In this document: positions 17,820 to 26,200 of the stretch, in pieces | How the letters are laid out: every line of letters starts with the position of its first letter | Position numbering within the stretch: position 1 is the first letter of the stretch | Assembly: GCF_020859565.1 (NCBI RefSeq) | Contig: NZ_JAJHUO010000013.1 | Location: forward strand, 194,663 to 258,662 | DNA from: Saccharothrix luteola | GTDB lineage: Bacteria > Actinomycetota > Actinomycetes > Mycobacteriales > Pseudonocardiaceae | Length of the DNA: 64,000 bases | Direction: 5' to 3' | Program-made: the position numbers and the translations under genes | Notes under the pieces: model-generated | What the model was told of the DNA's origin: nothing | The model's input: the letters and a program-made list of their open reading frames with translations, nothing else | Databases searched by the model: none

Positions 17820-19121
17820 TCACTTCCGTGCCTCCGCGTACCGCCGACGCGCCAGGACGACCGCGAGCACGCCACCCACCATCAGCAACGCGCCGATCCA
17901 CAGCATCGGACCGACCTCCACGCCCGTGCGGGCGAGGTTGCCGCGGTTGCCCGCCACGGCCACCACGGCGGTCGTCGTCGTGCTGGTGGCAGTGGTGTCC
18001 GAGGTGGTGGTGGCGGCAGTGGTCGTCGTCGTGGTGTCCGAAGTGGACGTGGAGGTCGACGTCGGCGTAGTGGTGGTGACCTGGCAGTCGAGCACCGGCG
18101 CGGACGGCGTGCCGCCCCCCGCCGTCAGGTCCGCGAAGCTCACGCCCACCAGGCCGAGGACGCCCTGTGCGCTCGCGCGCAACGACGTGGCCTGCGTGAA
18201 CCCCGTCTTGTCGAACGCGATCGCGCCCCGGCCCGCCTCGGCGGCCGTGCAGCCGACCTGCAACGACGTCAGGAACCCGGCCGCCAGGTTCGCGGCGGCC
18301 GTCCGACCGCCCGCGCGCAACGCCTGCGCGGCCAGCCCGGTGCTGTTGGCGTTGCCCTCGCCGGCCTGGCCCTCGTCGCGGAACCCGCCGCCGGGCTGCT
18401 GCACGCCGGTCAGCCAGTCGAGCGCCTCGCCCGCCTCGGCGGACTTGTCGACCGCCAGCAGCGCCTGCACGACCATCGCGGTGGCGTCCACGTGCGACTC
18501 ACAGGCTTCGGCCTCCAGGACCAGCGGGAACCCGCCGTCCGGGCACTGCGTGCCGACGAGGTAGTCGACGGCGGCCTGCGGCGCACCCTCCCACCGGTCC
18601 AGCGCGAGCACCGCGAACGCCTGGGTGAAACCGTTGGAGTAGTCGCCCCACTGCGACTTGTCCTGGAACCGCCCGGACGGCGCCTGGAGCGCGGTGAGGC
18701 CGGCGATCAGGTCCTCGCCGCCGAACGCCGTCGGGTCCTGGCCGCGCACCCGGGCCGCCAACGCCAGCTTGGCGTGCGCGCCCGCGTACGACTCGGCCGG
18801 GTCGCCGCCGTGCAGGTAGCCGGCGATGATCGCGGGCTCGGCGAGCCAGGCGGCGGCCTTGTCCGAGCTCGCGGACGCCACGCCGGCCGCGGTGAACGCG
18901 AACACTGCGTCCAGCGTGAGGCCCTGGTCGGGGTAGGCGACGCCGTCGAAGACGTTCTCGAAGTGGTCGCCGTCGACGAGCTGCCGGGCGAGCCAGCCGG
19001 CGGCGGCGTCGCTCACGTCCGTCGTGGGCGCCACCCGCTCCTGGCTCTGGGCGGCGGGAGCCGACGCGAGCGCGGCGACCGCGGCGGTGAGGATGACGGC
19101 GGCGGTCCGTCTCAACGACAT
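17820..19121 (-). CDS. Sortase-anchored alpha/alpha-barrel (prenyltransferase/squalene-cyclase-like) surface protein, candidate cobalamin binder
   Basis: ATG 19121 follows a GGAAAGG site at six bases. The 433-aa product has a signal peptide (..ALASAPAAQS) and about 300 residues of alpha-hairpin repeats with 'CPDGGFPLVLE', 'QQPGGGFRDE' and 'APSGRFQDKS' turns of the terpenoid-cyclase-like alpha6/alpha6 barrel. A Thr/Ser wall-spanning segment, the motif LARTG (the LAxTG signal of class E sortases), a membrane helix and an ARRR tail follow. Intrinsic factor and transcobalamin use the same barrel fold for B12. It is the first gene after a cobalamin-type riboswitch. Direct homology to the animal proteins needs a profile search; the combined context is the argument. 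Confidence 0.85.
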   Translation of the reverse strand: MSLRRTAAVILTAAVAALASAPAAQSQERVAPTTDVSDAAAGWLARQLVDGDHFENVFDGVAYPDQGLTLDAVFAFTAAGVASASSDKAAAWLAEPAIIAGYLHGGDPAESYAGAHAKLALAARVRGQDPTAFGGEDLIAGLTALQAPSGRFQDKSQWGDYSNGFTQAFAVLALDRWEGAPQAAVDYLVGTQCPDGGFPLVLEAEACESHVDATAMVVQALLAVDKSAEAGEALDWLTGVQQPGGGFRDEGQAGEGNANSTGLAAQALRAGGRTAAANLAAGFLTSLQVGCTAAEAGRGAIAFDKTGFTQATSLRASAQGVLGLVGVSFADLTAGGGTPSAPVLDCQVTTTTPTSTSTSTSDTTTTTTAATTTSDTTATSTTTTAVVAVAGNRGNLARTGVEVGPMLWIGALLMVGGVLAVVLARRRYAEARK

Positions 19122-19224
19122 GTTCGGCCTTTCCGGGGGCAAGGCGTGGGCGGACCCCGGACAGCCGTGACCGACTTCCCCCGGGCTCCGACCCGTTGAC
19201 CTCGACGGTGTCGGGAGCGTGGCA

Positions 19225-19312
19225 CGCGCGACGGGCGTTCGGGCTCGTCCCCGGTGGGACCTACCGTTGCGGGTCAGCGCCGGATTTCGACCGGCTTCCC
19301 CCGTATCGCGCG
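19225..19312 (-). ncRNA. Cobalamin riboswitch-like aptamer (compact type)
   Basis: On the minus strand the conserved core runs from GGGAAGCCGGT (starting at 19300) through GAAATCC and GCTGACCCGCAACGGT (ending at 19263), matching the cobalamin consensus almost base for base. It is followed by a small GTCCC/GGGAC hairpin and a B12-box-like GAGCCCGAACGCCCG (19246-19232). The ends close a long stem: CGCGCG-AT-ACGGG at the 5' side against CCCGTCGCGCG at the 3' side. Downstream, a hairpin at 19185-19218 and a CCGGGGG/CCCCCGG pairing (19178-19184 with 19133-19139) next to the ribosome site suggest translational control of the leftward operon. Confidence 0.88.
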
Positions 19313-19428
19313 CGATTGCCGATCGTCTGTCACGGACCTTGAAGTGTCAATCCGCCTCTAGCGCGATGCTGCTCACCCGTGCGTGCGGTTACCGTCGGGC
19401 GATCCAGTCTGGGGAAGAGGGGTGTTCG

Positions 19429-20688
19429 ATGACGACTCTGGCGTCCGTGCGCGACGGCTTGGTGGCGTGGGTCGCACGGCGTTCGGCGACGCGGTGGGTG
19501 TTGGGCAAGATCGGATCGCGGGCGTTTTCGCTGCTCCCGGACCGTGCGCTGGTTCCGCTGAAGCGGGACGGGGTGGTGCCGGTGCCCGAGTTGGAGCGGA
19601 TGCGGGAGTCCGGCGCGGTGCACCGGATCCCGGTGCCGTTCGGCTTGCGGGTGTGGTTGGTCACCGGTCAGGACGAAGCGAAGAACGTGCTTTCCGACAC
19701 AGGGGCGTTCAGCAACGACTACGCGCGGCTCGGCGCGGCGGTCGGTCGGCTGGAGCAGTCGCCCGGTGGGCTCGGCTTCGCCGACCCGCCCGACCACACC
19801 CGGCTGCGCAAGCTGCTCACGCCGGAGTTCACCATGCGCAGGCTGTCGCGGCTCGTGCCGCGCATCGACGCGATCGTCACCGAGCGGCTGGACGCCATGG
19901 AGGCCGCCGACGGGCCGGTGGACCTGGTGCAGGAGTTCGCGCTGCCGATCCCGTCGTTGACGATCTGCGAGCTGCTCGGCGTGCCCTATGAGGACCGCGA
20001 CCGGTTCCAGGAGCTCGCGGCGGCGCGGTTCGACCTGTTCGGCGGCGCGGGGCAGGCGCTGGGCGCGATCTCGGAGTCGCTGTCGTACATGGAGGAGATC
20101 GTGCGTCGCGAGCGCCGGTCTCCGGGGGACGGCCTGATCGGCTCGATCATCCGGCAGCACGGCGACGACGTGAGCGACGTCGAGCTGGCGGGCTTGGCCG
20201 ACGGTGTGCTGACCGGCGGGTTCGACACCACGGCGTCGATGCTCGCGCTGGGCGCGATCGTGCTGCTGAGGGACGACGCCGCGCGTGCGGCGATGCGTGA
20301 TGACGACGCGGCGGCGGCGCCGTTGGTCGAGGAGTTGCTGCGGCACCTGAGCGTGGTGCAGGTGGCGTTCCCGCGGTTCGCGCGGCACGCGTTGCGGGTC
20401 GGTGACCAGCAGATCGAGGAAGGCGACGTGGTCGTGGTGTCGCTGTCGGCGGCGAACCGCGAGGACGCGTCGGAGTTCGACGCCGGCCGTTCGTCGTCGT
20501 CGCACCTGGCGTTCGGGTACGGCGCGCACCGGTGCGTCGGCGCGGAGTTGGCGCGGTTGGAGCTGCGCGCCGCCTACCCGGCCCTGCTGCGCCGCTTCCC
20601 GAACCTGCGCCTGGCCGATGAACGGCCGGCGTTCCGGGCCGCGTCGATCGTGCACGGTGTCGAGTCGCTGCTCGTCCACACCCGCTGA
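19429..20688 (+). CDS. Cytochrome P450
   Basis: The ATG at 19429 is preceded by GGGGAAGAGGGG. The 419-aa protein has the I-helix oxygen-binding motif 'GGFDTTA', the K-helix ExxR as 'EELLR' and the heme loop 'FGYGAHRCVGAELARLEL' with Cys369 as the iron ligand. Length and lack of a membrane anchor fit soluble class I bacterial P450s that need ferredoxin partners; none is encoded nearby. The segment between the K-helix and the heme loop is short ('FDAGRSSSSHLAFGYG'), lacking the usual FDPxR-type meander length. It is divergent from the riboswitch operon. Substrate unknown. Confidence 0.93.
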   Translation: MTTLASVRDGLVAWVARRSATRWVLGKIGSRAFSLLPDRALVPLKRDGVVPVPELERMRESGAVHRIPVPFGLRVWLVTGQDEAKNVLSDTGAFSNDYARLGAAVGRLEQSPGGLGFADPPDHTRLRKLLTPEFTMRRLSRLVPRIDAIVTERLDAMEAADGPVDLVQEFALPIPSLTICELLGVPYEDRDRFQELAAARFDLFGGAGQALGAISESLSYMEEIVRRERRSPGDGLIGSIIRQHGDDVSDVELAGLADGVLTGGFDTTASMLALGAIVLLRDDAARAAMRDDDAAAAPLVEELLRHLSVVQVAFPRFARHALRVGDQQIEEGDVVVVSLSAANREDASEFDAGRSSSSHLAFGYGAHRCVGAELARLELRAAYPALLRRFPNLRLADERPAFRAASIVHGVESLLVHTR

Positions 20689-20858
20689 CCTGAACGTTGA
20701 ACTCGGGGGTCCTGAACGTAGGACACGCGCGTTCCGAACGTTCGACACGCGGGCGCTGGAGGTTCGACACGCGCGGTGTGAACGTAGGACTCTCGCGCGA
20801 GTCCTACGTTCGGCGCCCGCGTGTCGAACGTTCAGGTACCCCGAGTTCTACGTTCAGG
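20689..20858. repeat. Nested inverted-repeat element after the P450 gene
   Basis: Three concentric inverted repeats: outer arms 20689-20708 / 20839-20858 (one mismatch), middle arms 20736-20756 / 20813-20833 (21 bp, perfect) and inner arms 20780-20792 / 20799-20811 (13 bp, perfect, GAACGTAGGACTC). All arms use variations of the word GAACGTwsGAC followed by CGCG, and further single copies fill the spaces between them. It could act as terminator or belong to a dispersed palindromic element family. Confidence 0.8.
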
Positions 20859-20941
20859 TGGAAGCGACGTTGTAGCGCTGCTTAACGTGGCGTCATGATG
20901 TTTCACTTTTCTTGAAGGTGGTCGTGGGGGACGGTGGTCCC

Positions 20942-21889
20942 ATGACCGGACGTGGCGTGCTGCGGTTGGGTGTGCTGGCCCTCTTGTGGGGGTCGGGGTT
21001 CCTGTGGATCAAGCTGGCCCTGACCGGGTTGTCGCCGGTGCAGATCACGGTGATCCGGTGCGCGCTCGGCGCGGCCGTGCTGGTGGTCATGGCGGGGGTC
21101 GGGCGGCAGAGGTTCCCGGCGAGGTTGTGGGGCCACCTGGTGGTCGCGGCGTTCTTCTGCAACGCCCTGCCGTTCCTGCTCTTCGCGATCGGCGAGCAGA
21201 CCGTCGACTCCGGCGTGGCGGGCGTCCTCAACGCGACCACCCCGCTGTTCTCGCTCCTCATCGGACTGGCGATCGGCACGGACCGCGGCGTCACGCCGGT
21301 CCGGGTGGCCGGCCTCGTCCTCGGCTTCGCCGGCGTCCTGCTGATCTTCGCCCCCTGGCGGCAGCACGGCCTGGCCGGCGTCGGCGCTCTCGTCCTCCTC
21401 GGCGCGGCGGCCAGCTACGCGGTCGCGTTCGCCTACATGGGACGCAAGCTGGTCGGCGAAGGCGGCCCCGTCGCGGTGTCCGCCGCCCAGCTCACCGCCG
21501 CCACGGGCCTGGCCGCCCTCATGCTCCCGTTCGACGACACCCCGGCCACGCCCAACGCCACCGCGATCGTCGCGGTGGTGGTGCTCGGCGTCTTCGGCAC
21601 CGGCATCACGTTCGTCCTCAACTACCGGATCATCGAGGACGAAGGCCCGACCAGCGCCGCCACGGTCGGCTACCTGCTGCCGGTCGTGTCCGTCGCGCTG
21701 GGCGCGATCGTGCTGGACGAGCCGCTGACGGCACGGATCGTGGCCGGGATGGCCGTGGTCCTGGTCGGGGTCGCCCTGACCCGGTTGGCCCCGGCCAAGC
21801 GGCCGGGAGAGCGAACCGGGCGTTACCAGTTGTCGGTTATGTCGACCGAGCGTGACGGCGGTGGCGGCCGTTCGGCCGACGTCGGTTGA
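20942..21889 (+). CDS. EamA-family (DMT) permease
   Basis: The 315-aa protein has ten hydrophobic segments in two five-helix halves, as in EamA/RhaT drug and metabolite transporters. Recognisable pieces are 'LRLGVLALLWGSGFLWIKLA' at the start, 'VAGVLNATTPLFSLLIGLAI' and 'GPTSAATVGYLLPVVSVALG' near the end. ATG 20942 was preferred over an upstream TTG at 20912 because the protein alignment of such permeases begins with this helix. Substrate unknown; exporters of amino acids and metabolites belong here. Confidence 0.88.
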   Translation: MTGRGVLRLGVLALLWGSGFLWIKLALTGLSPVQITVIRCALGAAVLVVMAGVGRQRFPARLWGHLVVAAFFCNALPFLLFAIGEQTVDSGVAGVLNATTPLFSLLIGLAIGTDRGVTPVRVAGLVLGFAGVLLIFAPWRQHGLAGVGALVLLGAAASYAVAFAYMGRKLVGEGGPVAVSAAQLTAATGLAALMLPFDDTPATPNATAIVAVVVLGVFGTGITFVLNYRIIEDEGPTSAATVGYLLPVVSVALGAIVLDEPLTARIVAGMAVVLVGVALTRLAPAKRPGERTGRYQLSVMSTERDGGGGRSADVG

Positions 21890-22003
21890 CCATGGCATAA
21901 CCGCTGGTCAGGCTGCTGGTCTGAACCTCGGTCGAGTGACCGTTCGCCCCGTCAACCCTGCGTCGGGGCGCACTCGCCCGGGTTCACCCGAAGGAGCCAA
22001 CCC

Positions 22004-23185
22004 GTGCGTCCTTTCCGTCGAACGCTCACCGTTGTGGCCGTCGCGACCACCGCCGTCGGCCTCACCGCCACCACCGCCTCGGCCGAACCCCCGCACCAGG
22101 TCGACATCGTCACCGCGACGGCGTCCGCGACCGTCCACCCCATCAAGGACTCCTACATCGTCACCCTCGGCGCGACGGCCCGCGGCGGCGCGAGCGTGGC
22201 CGCCACCGCCGGCGTGACGCCGACCCACGTCTGGGACGCGGCGTTCCACGGCTTCGCCGCCAAGCTCACCCCGGCGCAGCTGCGCAAGCTCAGCCGTGAC
22301 CCCGCGGTCACCACGATCGAGCAGGACGTGCTCGTCACCGACGCGCTCGACGCCACCCAGGCCAACCCGCCGTCGTGGGGCATCGACCGGGTCGACCAGC
22401 GCAACCTGCCGCTGTCGGCGAGCTACACGTACACCTACACCGGCGCGGGCGTGCACGCCTACATCATCGACACCGGCATCACGCCGGGTCACGCGGACTA
22501 CGGCGGCCGGGCCACGTTCGACTACAACGGCATCGACAGCAACAACACCGACTGCCACGGCCACGGCACGCACGTCGCCGGCACCATCGGCTCGAACACC
22601 TACGGCATCGCCAAGGGCGTGCGGCTGCACGGCGTGAAGATGATGAACTGCTCCGGCGGCGCGACCACCACGGCGGCGCTCAACGCGATCAACTGGGTCA
22701 CCGCCAACCACACCAAGCCGGCCGTGGCCAACACGTCGTGGAACTTCACCGCGTCGGCCAGCCTGGAGACCGCGATCCGCAACATGATCGCCGCGGGCGT
22801 CTTCCTGGCCACCTCGGCGGGCAACACCGGCGGCAACTCGTGCGACCGCCTGCCGCGCAAGGTGGAGACGGCCAGCGTGGTGGCGTCCTCCACGAACACC
22901 GACGCCCGGTCGTCGTTCTCCAGCACGGGCGCGTGCGTCGACCTCTACGCGCCGGGCAGCTCGATCGTCTCGACCGTCCGCACCGGCGGCGCGGGCACGA
23001 TGAGCGGCACGTCGATGGCGACGCCGCACGTGGCGGGCGTGGCCGCGCTCTACAAGCAGCGGTTCGGCGACCAGCCCTCGGCCACCGTGCACAACTGGCT
23101 GAACTCCGGCGCCACGCCGAACGTCGTCAGCGGTGGCGGCACCGGCGGCACGGTCAACCGCCTGCTGTTCACCAACGGCCTGTGA
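22004..23185 (+). CDS. Secreted subtilisin-like serine protease (S8)
   Basis: GTG 22004 follows a GAAGGAG site. The 393-aa precursor has a signal peptide (..GLTATTASA), an I9-type propeptide ('DSYIVTLGATARGG..' to 'VTTIEQD') and a peptidase domain with the complete triad Asp156 (IIDTG), His187 (HGHGTHVAG) and Ser337 (SGTSMATPH). It lacks extra C-terminal domains, like proteinase K-type fungal and actinobacterial enzymes. A second, larger paralogue lies at 41920-43851. It stands alone between the DMT permease and the convergent PKS, with a terminator directly after. Confidence 0.95.
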   Translation: MRPFRRTLTVVAVATTAVGLTATTASAEPPHQVDIVTATASATVHPIKDSYIVTLGATARGGASVAATAGVTPTHVWDAAFHGFAAKLTPAQLRKLSRDPAVTTIEQDVLVTDALDATQANPPSWGIDRVDQRNLPLSASYTYTYTGAGVHAYIIDTGITPGHADYGGRATFDYNGIDSNNTDCHGHGTHVAGTIGSNTYGIAKGVRLHGVKMMNCSGGATTTAALNAINWVTANHTKPAVANTSWNFTASASLETAIRNMIAAGVFLATSAGNTGGNSCDRLPRKVETASVVASSTNTDARSSFSSTGACVDLYAPGSSIVSTVRTGGAGTMSGTSMATPHVAGVAALYKQRFGDQPSATVHNWLNSGATPNVVSGGGTGGTVNRLLFTNGL

Positions 23186-23189
23186 CCGT

Positions 23190-23233
23190 CCCCGGCGCGC
23201 GGGGGTTTCGCGCCCTCACCCCGCGCGCCGGGG
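23190..23233. terminator. Bidirectional terminator hairpin
   Basis: Perfect 15-bp arms (23190-23204 and 23219-23233, CCCCGGCGCGCGGGG type) enclose a 14-base loop. It separates the convergent ends of the subtilase and the PKS gene. Confidence 0.8.
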
Positions 23234-23237
23234 CACC

Positions 23238-26200
23238 CTACGCGTCCAACACCTCCGAGAGGTGCCGTGCGACAACGGACACGTGCGGCAGGTCCACCAT
23301 CGAGAGGTGGTCACCGGGCACCGGCACGACCTCCAGCACGCCGCACGCGTCGGCCCACCCGAGGTCGTCGTCGTCCTGCCGGCGCAGGTAGCGCGGGTCG
23401 AGCACGGTGGTCAACGTCTCCCGGTCGGTCGCCCGGTAGAACACGACGCGGCCCGGGTAGTGCCGCGGCGTGAACCGCTCAGCCGCCCGCGCGTCCAGGT
23501 AGGACGTCCGCTGGTGGCGCAGCGCGCCGGGGCTGATGCCCAGGTCGGCGACGGCGGCGAGCACCGCGTCGATCTGCCCCACGTCGTCCGACGCGGACAA
23601 CGACTCCCACGGCAGCTCGACCGACGCGCCGTAGACCTCCTCGACGTGTTGGACGTACCGGGCGAACCGGTGGCGCACGAGGTCGGCGGGCGAGACCTCG
23701 GGCGCGGGCAGCGGCCGGACCGTGTCGATCATCACCACCAGTTCGACCTCGGCGCCCTCGTCCAGCAGCAGGCACGCCACCTCGTGCGCCAGGCACCCGC
23801 CGAACGACCAGCCGCCCAGCACGTACGGCCCGGACGGCTGCACCGACCGCACCAGCTCCACGTACCGCGCCGCCTTGGCCGGGATGTCCGGCACCTCGTC
23901 GATCCGCTCGTACCCGTAGCAGGGCCGGTCCTCCAGCAACCCGACCAACGGCTCGTACACGCTGGTCGGGCCGCCCGCAGGGTGGAACAGGTGCACCGGC
24001 CGCCGCGACCCGCCCGCGCGCAGCACCCGCACCGGCCCGCCCGCGTCCTCGAACGCCGCACGCAGCCGTTCGGCCATCGCCTCCACGGTGGGCGAGGTGA
24101 ACAGGGAGTCGTCGGCAGCGACCCGTCGGCGGACGAGCGCCAGCAGCCGTTCCCGCGAGCCGCCGAGGGCGAAGAAGTCGTCGCGCACGCCGAAGTCCCG
24201 CCGTCCCAGCACCTCCGCCCACAGCCCGAACAGCCACCGCTCGGTCGGGTCGCGCGGCTCGACCCGGGTCGAAGCCCCACGTTCGACCCCGGAGAGGTGA
24301 CGCTCGACGTCACGCAGGCTGGCCCCGCGCAGCAGCAGCGGCACCGGCAGCTCCACCCCCAGGTCGTGCTCGACCGCGTTGCGCAACCGCATCGCCATCA
24401 ACGAGTCCAACCCCAGCGACGTCAACGGCAGCGAGGGATCCGGCGCGCCACCCATCACCCTGGCCACGATCGCGCTCAGCCGGTCCGCCGCCGGCACGTC
24501 GGACGAAGGCTGGAGGAACGACTCGAAGAACGGCCGGTGCGCGAGCCCCGGGAACAGCTCCACCACCCGCCGCCGGTCGAACCTCACCACACCGGTCGCC
24601 ACCCGTCCGGACAGCAGCAACGCCTCCACCGCCTGCACGCCCTCGGCCGGCGAGATCGGCCGCAGCAGCGGGTTGTCGTTGTCCCGGGCCAGCCCGACCC
24701 GGCTCCACGCGCCGAAGTCGATCGTCGTGGCGGGCAGCCCCGACGCCCGCCGCCACCGGGCGAACCCGTCCAGCCACGCGTTGGCCACCGCGTACGCGGC
24801 CTGGCCGGGCGAGCCGAGCAGGGCCGCCGCCGAGGAGAACACCACGAACCAGTCCAGCCGACACCCGGCCGTCGCCTCGTGCAGCCGCAGCGCGCCGTCG
24901 ACCTTGGGCCGCAGCACGCGCCGCACGTCGGCCGGGTCGAGCCGGTCGAACGGCGCGTCGGCCAGCACACCGGCCGCGTGCACCACCCCGCACAGCCGCG
25001 ACCCGCCGTCCACCGCCGCCGTCACCGCCCGCTCGGCCACGCCGGGTTCGGCGACGTCACCGGTCACCACGACGACGTCCGCGCCGAGCGCCCGCAGCTT
25101 CGCCACCTCGGCCCGCGCGTCCGGCGACGGCTCACGACGACCGCACAGCACGATCCGCGCGGCACCGCGTTCGGCCAGCCACCGGGCCATGACCAGCCCC
25201 AACGCGCCCAATCCGCCGGTGATCAGGTACGCGCCCGAGTCGACCACCGACCCCGTCGCGGGCACGTCGACCTCCGCGCGCCGCAGCCGTGCCGCGTACC
25301 GCACGCCACCACGCCAGGCGACCTCGTCGTCGGCCCGGTCGGCGAGGAGTTCGCGCGGCAGCACCGCGACGTCGTCGACGTCCACGATCGTGGCCCGCAG
25401 TTGCGGCCGTTCGAACGCCAACACCCGCACCGCGCCGCGCAACGCGGCCTGCTCCGGCACGCCCGCCTCACCGTCCAGGACGCACGCCGCGTCCCGCGTG
25501 ACGATCCACAACCGCCGCGCGTCGTGCGCCAACGCCGACAACCGCGCCAAGTCCTGTTCGAGACCACCGGGGACGAACACGATCCCGTCGGCCGCCGCCG
25601 AGGGATCGGTCGTCACGTGCTGGCCGGCGTCGATCAGGACGCGGGCCAGGGTCGGGGAGTCGGCGAGCAGCAGCCACGTGCGGGACGCGTCCTCGACGGC
25701 GGGCAGGTCGTGCCGTTCCCACCCGATCTCCAACGCCGGCCCGGGCAACGCCACGGACGCCGGCCGCACGCGGACGTCCACGACCTCCACCAGCAGGGTG
25801 CCGGCGTCGTCGTGGAGCCACACCGACCCGGTCAGCTCACCGCCGCCGCTCTCGCGGACCACGGCCTCGCACCGGTGCGCACGGCGCGGGTCACCGTGCA
25901 GCCGCACGGCGCCGATGCCGACCGGCAGGTACGGCCCACCGGCGGCGAGGTCGAGCGCGGCGGCGGCGAGCGCGTGCAGGCACGAGTCGAGCAGCGTCGG
26001 CGGCAGCCGCAACATGCGGTCCGGGCCGTCCGGCCGGTCGACCAGGCAACTCGCCGCACCGGCGCCGGCCAGGGCGGACCGGACGCCCCGGAAGGCCGGA
26101 CCGTAGTTCATCCCGACCTCGGCCAGCCGCTCGTACAAGGCCACCGGTTCGAGTCCACTGCGGACCGGCGGTGGGGCGCCGCGCTCTTCGCCCGGCACGA

